DNA of 64,000 bases from Nitrospira sp. ST-bin5. GTDB lineage: Bacteria; Nitrospirota; Nitrospiria; Nitrospirales; Nitrospiraceae. The translations under genes and the position numbers were made by a program. The notes below the pieces were generated by a model. The model had not been told where the DNA came from. It did no database searches and saw only the letters and a program-made list of their open reading frames with translations. The stretch spans positions 1 through 64,000 of the forward strand of contig MSXN01000014.1 in NCBI GenBank assembly GCA_002083555.1, in the 5' to 3' direction. Of this stretch, positions 56,317-64,000 are shown piece after piece; within the stretch, counting starts at the first letter, position 1; every line of letters starts with the position of its first letter.

Positions 56317-57444
56317 GTGCCCTCTTCTATTTTCATCGTCGATAGCAGTCCGGCCGTCAGGCGAATGGTCGAGCAAATCTCGACCCCTGAAGGATTTGAT
56401 GTCGTGGGATTTCAGGACGGCCCTGCCGCCCTTGAAGCAGCCCGACGCATCAGTCCGGCATTGATCATCGCCGACTACCATCTCGACAACATCACGTTCT
56501 CCGGCTTCTGCAAAGAAGTGAACAAACTCGACAACTTGAGCGAGACCTATCTGATCTCGCTGGTCAATCCGGCCGATCGCCCGGACGAAAGTCTCCTCAA
56601 AACTCTGGGTGTGAAAGCCTTCTTGAATAAGCCGTTTCAATCGGAAGATCTTCTCGAAGTCATCAAAAGCCTACAGCAAAAAATACAACCACAGCAGAAT
56701 GGCAATCGCCTCAAGCGTCGAGTCTGGCCACCGGACTCCACATCGACCGACACAGACGATGATGACGCGGTGATGGACCAGTTGGACGTCTCCGATGAGC
56801 AGGAGGATCTCACCATGGACCATCCGCCGGAATCTACGACCGCCACGAAAGCCGCGCCAGCCGCCGCCGGTCCTGAAGAAGCGATGAAAGGCCTCTTCGG
56901 ACAGCTGTTGGAGTCCATGACTGAACGGACGGAAAAGCGGATTGCCGACTTGCTCCCGCAAGCGATTGAAAAAGAACTCACGGCCCGTATTCACTCGGCC
57001 GTGAAAAAGGAACTGGACGGACAACTGGGGGAAATTCTCTCACAGGAGCAGCTGACCACGATCGTCCATCCCCTGTTGATGCAGGAGCTTCCTTCGTTCA
57101 TCAAGCAGGAAATGGCCGCCAGCGAAGCCCTGATCCGTCAGGCCGTGTCGGATATCGCCACTCCGGTGATCAAAGACGTGCTGGACCAATCAGTGCGCGA
57201 ATTGGCAGAAGCCAGCGTGCGCAAACAACTCCCCGAGGTGGTACGGGAACACCTGGGATCAATCGATCTGCTGGTCAAAGAAGAAATCAGGCAGGCGACT
57301 CTCAAACACGCCCCGCTCATCGCCGACGATATTGTCCGGGCGACCGCGGAGCAGACCGTCGAACAGGCAGTGCAACGAATCGTTCCTGAACTCGCGGAAC
57401 AACACATTAAGGCCGAACTCACCCGCCTTACGGCAGCGGAGTAG
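56317..57444 (+). CDS. Receiver-domain protein with long amphipathic helical tail
   Basis: A 375-residue protein starting at GTG 56317 (GGAG six bases upstream). Residues 1-120 form a CheY-like receiver with D53 (LIIADYHLDN) and Lys in AFLNKPF, but D-S-S replaces the usual acidic pair (FIVDSSPAVRR), so metal binding may be weak. An acidic linker (~150-185) leads into a long tail with repeated helices: ERTEKRIADLLPQAIEKELT, IHSAVKKELDGQLGEILSQE, LVKEEIRQATLKHAPLIADD. The tail resembles an extended rod for protein contacts. Output unknown. Confidence 0.85.
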   Translation: MPSSIFIVDSSPAVRRMVEQISTPEGFDVVGFQDGPAALEAARRISPALIIADYHLDNITFSGFCKEVNKLDNLSETYLISLVNPADRPDESLLKTLGVKAFLNKPFQSEDLLEVIKSLQQKIQPQQNGNRLKRRVWPPDSTSTDTDDDDAVMDQLDVSDEQEDLTMDHPPESTTATKAAPAAAGPEEAMKGLFGQLLESMTERTEKRIADLLPQAIEKELTARIHSAVKKELDGQLGEILSQEQLTTIVHPLLMQELPSFIKQEMAASEALIRQAVSDIATPVIKDVLDQSVRELAEASVRKQLPEVVREHLGSIDLLVKEEIRQATLKHAPLIADDIVRATAEQTVEQAVQRIVPELAEQHIKAELTRLTAAE

Positions 57445-57461
57445 GCCTGGGCCTACCCCGC

Positions 57462-57581
57462 TTAGCTCTTCTTTCCAGTCCGCTTCCCCTTCTGGCGTGC
57501 TTTTACCAGCGCTTTCACACGCGTCACATTCTTCCGATGTTTCTTGCGGGTCTTCCGATCTTTCTCGCGTCCTCGCGGCAT
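57462..57581 (-). CDS. Very small, highly basic protein
   Basis: A 39-residue protein in which about half of the residues are Lys or Arg (PRGREKDRKTRKKHRKNVTR, VKALVKARQKGKRTGKKS). GGGAG lies six bases before ATG 57581; the longer in-frame opening to 57740 would overlap valS. It resembles small ribosomal or nucleic-acid-binding proteins but belongs to no family I recognise. It lies convergent to the receiver gene and divergent from valS. Confidence 0.7.
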   Translation of the reverse strand: MPRGREKDRKTRKKHRKNVTRVKALVKARQKGKRTGKKS

Positions 57582-57730
57582 GATGACTCCCTTAATGCTG
57601 AAAATGAATCGTTGGCTGCGGGCGATTGTATAACACAAGCCAGGCGCAGCCACAAGCCAAGTGGCCGCCCGTTCCCCGCCATCGGCAGACATGCTAAGAT
57701 GCGCCCTCATTTTTTGACGAAGGGCGTGCC

Positions 57731-60496
57731 ATGGCATCACAGCTCAACAAGACCTACGAACCCAAAGCCGTCGAAGACCGCTGGTACCAGGAATGGATCC
57801 GCCGCGGCTACTTCCGGGCCTCGCCGCAAAACCCCGGCGCGCCTTATTGCATTGTCATTCCTCCGCCAAACGTGACCGGTTCATTGCACGTCGGCCATGC
57901 GCTCAATCATTCCCTACAAGACATCTTGATCCGTTGGCGGCGGATGCAAGGTTGGAACACCCTTTGGCTGCCCGGCACCGATCACGCCGGTATCGCCACA
58001 CAGAACGTCGTCGAAAAACAGCTGATGGCCGAAGGAGCCTCGCGAGAGTCGTTGGGCCGCGAGCGGTTTGTCGAGCGCGTCTGGCAATGGAAAGCCACGT
58101 CCGGGAACCAGATCGTCAGCCAGCAAAAGCAGCTCGGCGAATCCTGCGACTGGGATCGTCTGCGCTTCACCATGGACGAAGGGCTTTCGAAAGCAGTTCT
58201 GGAAGTCTTCGTCCGGCTGTACGAAGACAAGCTGATCTATCGAGGCGAACGGTTGATCAACTGGTGCCCCCGCTGCCTGACGGCGCTCTCCGATATTGAA
58301 GTGGAGCACGAAGACGTCAAGGGCAAGCTCTACTCCATCGAGTATGCGTTGGCTGACAATTCAGACATCCGCCTGACCGTCGCCACGACCAGACCGGAAA
58401 CACTCCTCGGCGATACCGCCGTGGCGGTTCATCCGGAGGACGAACGCTTTCGCCACTTGATCGGCAAACAAGTCCGTCTGCCGCTCACAAGCCGCACCAT
58501 CCCCATCGTCGGTGACGCGATTCTCGTCGATCGCGAGTTTGGAACCGGCGCAGTCAAGATCACCCCGGCGCATGACTCCAACGACTACGAAGCCGGTGAA
58601 CGCCATACACTGCCGCGCCTTGCCATTCTGGACCATCAAGCGCTGCTCGATCCCGCCGGCATGCAAAAAGCCGGAGTCGAACCTGCCGTGATCGAGATGC
58701 TGCAGGGGCTTCCCGTCACCAAAGCCCGGCCGAAGGTGGAGGCGCTGCTTCGCGAGCGGGGCATCCTGGCCAAAGTCGACGACCACAAGATGGCCGTGGG
58801 AAAATGTTATCGCTGCAAGACCGTCGTCGAGCCGTACCTGTCACCCCAGTGGTTCGTCGACATTAAGCCGCTCGCAGAACCAGCCATTAAAGCTGTGGAA
58901 GACGGGCGTATCCGTATCATCCCCGAAGGCTGGACCAACAACTATCTCGGCTGGATGCGGGACATTAAAGACTGGTGTATCTCCCGGCAGATCTGGTGGG
59001 GTCATCAGATTCCCGCCTGGTACTGCCTGGCCTGTAATGCTAAACACATCGTGACGACAACGCATACATCGCCTTCCGGGAGCACCGTCACCAGGACGAC
59101 GATTCTCCAAGGCGCACAACCGATCGTCGCGAAATCTGCCCCAAGCACCTGCCCCACGTGCAAAGAACAGGAGTTTCTGCGCGACCCCGATGTCCTCGAT
59201 ACCTGGTTCTCTTCCGGACTCTGGCCGTTCTCCACGCTCGGGTGGCCGGAGCAGACCGCGGATCTCAAGGCCTACTATCCGACAGCCACCCTCGTCACCG
59301 GCCTGGACATTCTGTTCTTCTGGGTCGCACGCATGATCATGCTCGGTTTGAAGTTCATGGGCGATGTCCCGTTCCGCGATGTTTACATCCATGCGCTCGT
59401 CCGAGATGCGGAAGGGCAGAAGATGAGTAAGTCCAAAGGCAACGTGATCGACCCCTTGCATGTCATGGAGCAGTTCGGGACCGATGCCTTGCGTTTCACG
59501 CTCGCATCCATGGCCTCGCCCGGTCGCGACATCAAGCTGGCGGAAGAACGGATCGAGGGCTATCGCAACTTTGCCAACAAGATCTGGAACGCCGCCCGTT
59601 TTGCCCACATGTATCTCGACGGAGCGAAGGAGGCCCGACCGCCGAAAGATCGCTCCTTCCCCGACCGATGGATTCTCAGTCGTTTAAACGAGACGATTCG
59701 TACAGTCGATCTGGAACTGGAGGCCTATCGATTCGATCGAGCCGCCAGCGCGCTCTACCAATTCTTCTGGCACGAATACTGTGACTGGTATCTCGAACTG
59801 ATCAAACCGGTCCTCCAGGACCCCGCGCACCCTGAAGGCCCTTCTACCCGTCACACGTTGTCGGAAACACTGGAAATCTGGCTGCGCCTCCTGCACCCCT
59901 TCATGCCGTTCCTCTCGGAAGAAATCTGGCAAACGCTGCCACACCAGGGCGAGACGATTGTGCTGCAGACCTACCCTACGCCGCGGGATGAGTGGCATGA
60001 TGGAGCGGCCGAGGACGCTTTCCGTCTGCTCGAACGCAGCATCGGCCTGCTGCGGACCGCACGCGTCTTGCTCAACTATCCGCCAGGCAAGCCAATCAAT
60101 TTCTTCGTGACGCATGATGACCGGGAGACCGTCTCCACGCTCCAGACACTGAAGACCGACCTCGCCCATCTCGGAAAAGGATTGTTGACACTGACACCCA
60201 ACACCGAATGGCCGACGACCCAGATTCTTCGGCTCGTAACTGAAGGGCTGACCGTAGGGATCACGGTCGAAGGCGACGTGGACCTCAAAAAAGCGCTCGA
60301 TCGACTTCTGAAGCAGATCGCCGAAGCCGAGAAGGAAGCGCAACGGATCGAGGGCAAGCTGAAGAGTGCGGACTTTGTCGCCAACGCCCCGCCCGCAGTG
60401 ATTGCCGAACATCAGGAGCGGGTACGCAGTCTCACCCGCGATCGGGCGATGCTCATGAGCAGCGAACAGCAACTCCGCGCCATGCTGGGAGCCTGA
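57731..60496 (+). CDS. valS: Valyl-tRNA synthetase
   Basis: A 921-residue class I synthetase. The HIGH motif is PPPNVTGSLHVGHAL, the KMSKS motif MSKSKGNVIDP, with the editing (CP1) domain between (TTRPETLLGDTAVAVHPEDE) and the C-terminal coiled-coil arm (KKALDRLLKQIAEAEKEAQR). It charges tRNA-Val. It heads the row valS-nadC-birA-coaX with only 3-base gaps at first, an operon. Confidence 0.98.
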   Translation: MASQLNKTYEPKAVEDRWYQEWIRRGYFRASPQNPGAPYCIVIPPPNVTGSLHVGHALNHSLQDILIRWRRMQGWNTLWLPGTDHAGIATQNVVEKQLMAEGASRESLGRERFVERVWQWKATSGNQIVSQQKQLGESCDWDRLRFTMDEGLSKAVLEVFVRLYEDKLIYRGERLINWCPRCLTALSDIEVEHEDVKGKLYSIEYALADNSDIRLTVATTRPETLLGDTAVAVHPEDERFRHLIGKQVRLPLTSRTIPIVGDAILVDREFGTGAVKITPAHDSNDYEAGERHTLPRLAILDHQALLDPAGMQKAGVEPAVIEMLQGLPVTKARPKVEALLRERGILAKVDDHKMAVGKCYRCKTVVEPYLSPQWFVDIKPLAEPAIKAVEDGRIRIIPEGWTNNYLGWMRDIKDWCISRQIWWGHQIPAWYCLACNAKHIVTTTHTSPSGSTVTRTTILQGAQPIVAKSAPSTCPTCKEQEFLRDPDVLDTWFSSGLWPFSTLGWPEQTADLKAYYPTATLVTGLDILFFWVARMIMLGLKFMGDVPFRDVYIHALVRDAEGQKMSKSKGNVIDPLHVMEQFGTDALRFTLASMASPGRDIKLAEERIEGYRNFANKIWNAARFAHMYLDGAKEARPPKDRSFPDRWILSRLNETIRTVDLELEAYRFDRAASALYQFFWHEYCDWYLELIKPVLQDPAHPEGPSTRHTLSETLEIWLRLLHPFMPFLSEEIWQTLPHQGETIVLQTYPTPRDEWHDGAAEDAFRLLERSIGLLRTARVLLNYPPGKPINFFVTHDDRETVSTLQTLKTDLAHLGKGLLTLTPNTEWPTTQILRLVTEGLTVGITVEGDVDLKKALDRLLKQIAEAEKEAQRIEGKLKSADFVANAPPAVIAEHQERVRSLTRDRAMLMSSEQQLRAMLGA

Positions 60497-60499
60497 TCC

Positions 60500-61381
60500 A
60501 TGATCCAACTCCCCGCCGCCGATATCCGCCGGGCCGTCCGTACCGGGCTCGAAGAAGACCTCGGCGAGGGCGACATCACCACGACAGCCCTGTTCTCCAA
60601 ACCGGTCCCGGCTCAAGCCTCTATCATCGCCCAAGAGCCGATGGTGGTCGCCGGGCTCGCGGCGGCGGTACAGACCTTCTTGATGGTCGATCCCTCGCTT
60701 CGGCTGACGCCCCACACGCACGATGGCGACCGTATCCCCACCGGTGCGGCGATCCTCGATATCGAAGGGGACGGCCGCTCGATCCTCCAGGCGGAACGAG
60801 TGGCATTGAACTTTCTCCAACATCTCTCAGGAATCGCGACACTCACGAATAGGTTCTGCCAAGCCGTGCGCCATACGCCTGCGCGGATTCTCGACACCAG
60901 GAAAACTCTCCCCGGCTGGAGGTCGTTGCAAAAATGGGCGGTGGCGTTGGGAGGTGGCACCAACCATCGGTTCTCGCTCGGCGACGGCCTCCTGATTAAG
61001 GACAACCATCTGGCGCTGCTCCAGAAAGGCCAACAAGCCGTGCGTACCGCCTGCCGTCTGGCCCATCGTGACAGCACTCTTACCGTCCCGCTGATTGTCG
61101 AAGTCGAGTCCCTGACGGACGTTCGCCAGGCGCTTGCGGGAAAAGCCGACATCATCTTGCTCGACAACATGACTCCGGCGATGGTCAAACAGGCTGTTAC
61201 GCTGATCCGGCGGCGGGCCATCGTGGAAGTCTCCGGCGGCATTACGCTCAAGAACGTGCGGGCCATGGCGCAGGCCGGCGCGGATCGTATTTCAATCGGC
61301 GCCCTCACCCATTCGGCGCCTGCCGCCACGATAAGTCTTGAACTGACGCCGGTCCGCCGTCCGCGGCAGCCGCGCACATAA
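60500..61381 (+). CDS. nadC: Nicotinate-nucleotide pyrophosphorylase (carboxylating)
   Basis: A 293-residue quinolinate phosphoribosyltransferase: GLEEDLGEGDITTTALF at the start, ALNFLQHLSGIATLTNRFCQ, ILDTRKTLPGWRSLQKWAVA, GGGTNHRFSLGDGLLIKDNH, LIVEVESLTDV, ILLDNMTPAMVKQ and VEVSGGITLKNVRAMA. It makes nicotinate mononucleotide in NAD synthesis. Three bases after valS and three before birA, so co-transcribed. Confidence 0.97.
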   Translation: MIQLPAADIRRAVRTGLEEDLGEGDITTTALFSKPVPAQASIIAQEPMVVAGLAAAVQTFLMVDPSLRLTPHTHDGDRIPTGAAILDIEGDGRSILQAERVALNFLQHLSGIATLTNRFCQAVRHTPARILDTRKTLPGWRSLQKWAVALGGGTNHRFSLGDGLLIKDNHLALLQKGQQAVRTACRLAHRDSTLTVPLIVEVESLTDVRQALAGKADIILLDNMTPAMVKQAVTLIRRRAIVEVSGGITLKNVRAMAQAGADRISIGALTHSAPAATISLELTPVRRPRQPRT

Positions 61382-61384
61382 GCC

Positions 61385-62221
61385 GTGGCCTCCTCTTCTC
61401 CTCTCACTCTCGACGACATTCGCAGCACCCTTGCGACCAAACGCGTGGGCCATCATCTGTATCTCCATCACAGCCTCAGTTCGACAAACTCGGAAGCGAT
61501 GGTGCTCGCGCAGAGCGGCGCAGAGGACGGCACGGTCGTGGTGGCCGAAAGCCAATCGGCAGGACGAGGCCGTCAAACACGAACCTGGTTTTCGCCGCCC
61601 GGCTTGAATCTCTATTGTTCGATCATCGTCCGTGGTGTCGGCCGGGGATTATCCCTGGCTGACTGGCTCTCGTGGGTGCCCCTGACGACGGCATTGGCAG
61701 TGGCGGAAGCCGTCCAGGAAGTCGCCGCGACATCGGTCGCGCTGAAATGGCCGAACGACCTCTTACTGGACGAACGCAAAGTCGGCGGCATTCTCTGTGA
61801 AAGTTCACTGACCAGCCCGGACAACCCCGTCGTCGTGATCGGCATCGGGCTGAATGTGAATGTCCCCCGTGAATTGTTCCCCGACGAATTACGTCCGATT
61901 GCCACGTCGCTCTTCGAATCCACCCACCGGCTCGTTGATCGCAACCGGTTGCTGGCTCAGCTCCTCATGGAAATGGAACAGAGCCTCGATGAGTTGCGCG
62001 CCCAGGGTCCGTCCCGTTTGCGACAGGCCTACCAGCACCGTTGCACCACGCTCGGTCGGAACGTGCGCGTGATCCTTGGGGCCGACGAGGAAATCCTCGG
62101 CACAGCCGTCGCCATTACAGCTGACGGGACACTGCAAATCAGACCGTCCGCAGACGCCGCCGGTACAGACAAGCCCCTCGTCGATGTCCGGGCGGGCGAC
62201 GTGATTCATGTCAGAAGCTAG
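61385..62221 (+). CDS. birA: Biotin--[acetyl-CoA-carboxylase] ligase
   Basis: A 278-residue biotin protein ligase without the N-terminal DNA-binding domain: SSTNSEAMVLAQSGAEDGTV, VVAESQSAGRGRQTRTWFSP (the GRGRQ biotinyl-AMP loop), VALKWPNDLLLDERKVGGIL and VVIGIGLNVN, followed by a C-terminal SH3-like domain ending VDVRAGDVIHVRS. It should biotinylate carboxylase carriers but not act as the repressor form. It begins with GTG at 61385. Confidence 0.96.
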   Translation: MASSSPLTLDDIRSTLATKRVGHHLYLHHSLSSTNSEAMVLAQSGAEDGTVVVAESQSAGRGRQTRTWFSPPGLNLYCSIIVRGVGRGLSLADWLSWVPLTTALAVAEAVQEVAATSVALKWPNDLLLDERKVGGILCESSLTSPDNPVVVIGIGLNVNVPRELFPDELRPIATSLFESTHRLVDRNRLLAQLLMEMEQSLDELRAQGPSRLRQAYQHRCTTLGRNVRVILGADEEILGTAVAITADGTLQIRPSADAAGTDKPLVDVRAGDVIHVRS

Positions 62222-62255
62222 CGAAACCGCTACGACACAACGTACAATAGCGACT

Positions 62256-63044
62256 ATGCTTTTGGTCATCGACATCGGCAACACCAACGTCGTGTGGGGT
62301 ATCTTCGAAGGCTCCACCCTGCTGGCCCATTGGCGCCTGGCCACGGATCCCAAAACGACGTCCGACGAATACGGCGTGCTCTGCCTGAACCTGCTGGCCA
62401 GAAGCGGCCGCACGCCGCAGCAGGTCACGGATGCCATCATCTCCAGCGTCGTACCGGCCCTCACCGGCACCTTTGACTCGATGGTCGAGACCTATTTCCG
62501 CCGCACGCCCTTGATCGTGTCGTCGGATATGGACGTCGGCCTCACCCTCAAATATGCCAATCCCAAAGAAATCGGCAGCGACCGCATCGTGAATGCGGCT
62601 GCGGCGTATCATAAATATAAAACCGACCTCATCATCGTCGATTTCGGCACCGCCACGACCTTCTGCGCCGTGACCGCAACGGGAGACTATCTGGGCGGTG
62701 TCATCGCGCCGGGCATCGGCATCTCGGCAGAGGCACTCTTTGCCCGTGCCGCCAAACTGAGCAAGGTCGAACTGGCTCGTCCGAAGACCGTCATTGGGAC
62801 CGATACCGCCAGCAGCATCCAGGCCGGCCTGCTCTTCGGGTATGCGGGCCTGGTCGATGCACTCGTCCGGCGCATGCAACAGGAACTTGGGCGGACCTGC
62901 CTGGTCATCGCAACCGGAGGCCTAGCCTCAGTCATCGCCCCGGAAACGACCTCGATTAAACGCATAGAACCGTTGCTGACCCTTGAGGGCCTCGAACTCC
63001 TCTACCGTCGGGCTCGCGGAACCTCATCCTCAACTTGGGCCTAG
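62256..63044 (+). CDS. coaX: Type III pantothenate kinase
   Basis: A 262-residue CoaX of the ASKHA fold: LLVIDIGNTNVVWGIFEGST, GSDRIVNAAAAYHKYKTDLI, IVDFGTATTFCAVTATGDYL, GGVIAPGIGISAEALFARAA, KTVIGTDTASSIQAGLLFGY and ATGGLASVIAPETTSIKRIE. It phosphorylates pantothenate in CoA synthesis. The ATG at 62256 gives the family's usual beginning; an earlier ATG at 62208 overlaps birA. Confidence 0.96.
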   Translation: MLLVIDIGNTNVVWGIFEGSTLLAHWRLATDPKTTSDEYGVLCLNLLARSGRTPQQVTDAIISSVVPALTGTFDSMVETYFRRTPLIVSSDMDVGLTLKYANPKEIGSDRIVNAAAAYHKYKTDLIIVDFGTATTFCAVTATGDYLGGVIAPGIGISAEALFARAAKLSKVELARPKTVIGTDTASSIQAGLLFGYAGLVDALVRRMQQELGRTCLVIATGGLASVIAPETTSIKRIEPLLTLEGLELLYRRARGTSSSTWA

Positions 63045-63093
63045 CCTTCACGTTATCCCCATCATTTTTCTCAGAAATTTCTTTCCTCCCCCG

Positions 63094-63121
63094 TTGACTT
63101 CCACTTCCTTATGGATATCTG
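63094..63121 (+). promoter_or_regulatory. Predicted promoter of grpE-dnaK
   Basis: TTGACT (63094-63099), 16 bases, TATCTG (63116-63121), 22 bases before the grpE ATG. No CIRCE inverted repeat and no clear sigma-32 box is seen in 63045-63142. Confidence 0.45.
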
Positions 63122-63142
63122 CACCCCTGTAGAGGAAAAACA

Positions 63143-63715
63143 ATGAGCGACGATCAAGACAACACCAATACAATTGACAACTTAGAGAACGGAAGCGCCA
63201 CTGATGCAAGTCAGGATGGCGGGATGCAGGCGGTCCTTGCCGCCAAGGAAGATGAATGTAAAGCCCTCAACGAAAAATACCTTCGACTGGCGGCCGAGTT
63301 CGAAAACTATAAGCGCCTGGCCCAACGGGACCAGCGTGAGCAGATCAAGTTCGGAAACGAACAGTTGTTGAAGGAACTCCTCCCGGTCGTCGACAACATG
63401 GAACGAGCCATTAAGGCGGCACACGACAAGGGAAGCAGTGCGGCATTGGTCCAGGGTGTGGATCTTACCTTGAAACAGTTGACCGGCGCCCTTGGCAAAT
63501 TCGGCGTGCAGGCCGTTGAGAGCGTGGGCAAGCCGTTTGATCCGGGGTCCCATCAGGCCGTCTCTCAAGTGCCATCGGACCTGATTCCCAGCGATCACGT
63601 CCTTGACGAGTTTCAAAAAGGCTATCGCCTGCACGACAGGATCCTCCGCGCAGCAATGGTCAGTGTGTCATCAGGTCCGGCACAAGCCGGCGGCGAGTCT
63701 TCGGAAACGAACTAA
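63143..63715 (+). CDS. grpE: Nucleotide exchange factor GrpE
   Basis: A 190-residue GrpE. A charged flexible N-terminus is followed by the long coiled coil (EDECKALNEKYLRLAAEFEN, YKRLAQRDQREQIKFGNEQL), the helical hinge LLKELLPVVDNMERAIKAAH and the beta domain FDPGSHQAVSQVPSDLIPSD, VLDEFQKGYRLHDRILRAAM. It releases ADP from DnaK. GAGG precedes the ATG. dnaK follows after 44 bases. Confidence 0.97.
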   Translation: MSDDQDNTNTIDNLENGSATDASQDGGMQAVLAAKEDECKALNEKYLRLAAEFENYKRLAQRDQREQIKFGNEQLLKELLPVVDNMERAIKAAHDKGSSAALVQGVDLTLKQLTGALGKFGVQAVESVGKPFDPGSHQAVSQVPSDLIPSDHVLDEFQKGYRLHDRILRAAMVSVSSGPAQAGGESSETN

Positions 63716-63759
63716 GACCTCGGTTATTTTTAGTCGCTGATATCGGAAGGAGTTTACTC

Positions 63760-64000
63760 ATGGGCAAAGTCATCGGCATCGACCTCGGTACTACGAACTC
63801 ATGCGTCGCGATTATGAGCGGCGGCGATCCGGTCGTCATCGCCAACGCAGAAGGCGCTCGCACCACCCCGTCTATCGTGGGCATTACCGAGAAGGCGGAG
63901 CGGCTCGTCGGCCAGATCGCGAAGCGCCAGGCCATCACCAACCCGGAAAATACGATTTTCTCCGTCAAGCGCCTCATGGGCCGCAAGTTCAAGAGCCGCG
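63760..64000 (+). CDS. dnaK: Chaperone DnaK (5' end; cut by the window)
   Basis: The first 80 codons of DnaK: MGKVIGIDLGTTNSCVAIMS, the phosphate-1 motif of the Hsp70 ATPase, then GARTTPSIVGIT, ERLVGQIAKRQAITNPENTI and FSVKRLMGRKF. GGAAGGAG lies upstream of ATG 63760. It binds unfolded polypeptides with GrpE and DnaJ. Confidence 0.97.
   Translation, partial: MGKVIGIDLGTTNSCVAIMSGGDPVVIANAEGARTTPSIVGITEKAERLVGQIAKRQAITNPENTIFSVKRLMGRKFKSR

Noticed and set aside
59684..60823. 379-codon minus-strand frame over valS and nadC
   Set aside because: It is antisense to two well-supported core genes; composition is that of a shadow frame.
63045..63142. CIRCE element before grpE
   Set aside because: No inverted repeat of the TTAGCACTC type is present.

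Overview
The window is GC-rich (roughly 58-60 % by eye), gene-dense bacterial chromosome. Gene content (stand-alone receivers, a Tat-dependent DUF882 protein, glycine-zipper lipoprotein, a PagL-like outer-membrane enzyme) and the GTGAAGCGT-type intergenic repeats suggest a Nitrospira-like member of Nitrospirota. That assignment is inference; no rRNA or other decisive marker is present.

Layout. 1-4.14 kb: an accessory block in which four copies of a small secreted protein with a 12-residue Asn-Pro repeat alternate with toxin-antitoxin (TA) modules (DUF5615/DUF433, a DUF2283 pair, HigBA, a broken HigB with its antitoxin). The block is bounded by a direct repeat of about 173 bp. 4.16-13.3 kb: a minus-strand type I restriction-modification island (hsdR-hsdS-coiled-coil membrane protein-hsdM remnant-three-Cys-motif protein-tcmP-hsdM). 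13.4-14.2 kb: a second DUF5615/DUF433 pair beside another Asn/Pro-rich remnant. 14.5-27.4 kb: mainly housekeeping and envelope genes (glgB, FKBP isomerase, DUF882, receiver, PilZ, VanZ, lipoproteins, a SagB-like oxidoreductase, a ParE/RelE TA pair, TPR proteins) with a 144-bp tandem repeat at 26.4-26.7 kb.

27.4-35.7 kb holds the most striking system: a tight plus-strand operon that looks like a RiPP (ribosomally made, post-translationally modified peptide) pathway. Eight genes overlap or nearly touch: a PqqD-like recognition protein, two radical SAM enzymes, an 81-residue Cys-containing precursor, an HPr-kinase-like P-loop protein, a third radical SAM/SPASM enzyme, a nucleotidyltransferase and an ER-type S26 peptidase. 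A glycosyltransferase and a methyltransferase lie just upstream, and an ECF sigma/anti-sigma pair just downstream. A perfect 10-bp hairpin sits directly before the first start codon.

38.0-49.8 kb is a convergent minus-strand lipopeptide operon: a 3.1-kilo-residue synthetase (fatty acyl-AMP ligase-ACP-C-A-PCP-C-A-PCP-thioesterase), a cyclic-peptide-type ABC exporter and a dedicated Sfp-type phosphopantetheinyl transferase. Hand-read A-domain codes suggest an aromatic residue (Tyr-like) then Gly. The first C domain has Arg for the catalytic His and the thioesterase has Cys for Ser.

50.2-64 kb returns to core genome: tRNA-Ser(CGA), a DUF2779 nuclease, a MATE transporter, a PanE-like reductase fused to a molybdopterin-domain-like tail, a sirtuin, a HAD hydrolase, a receiver with a long helical tail, valS-nadC-birA-coaX and grpE-dnaK (dnaK cut by the window end).
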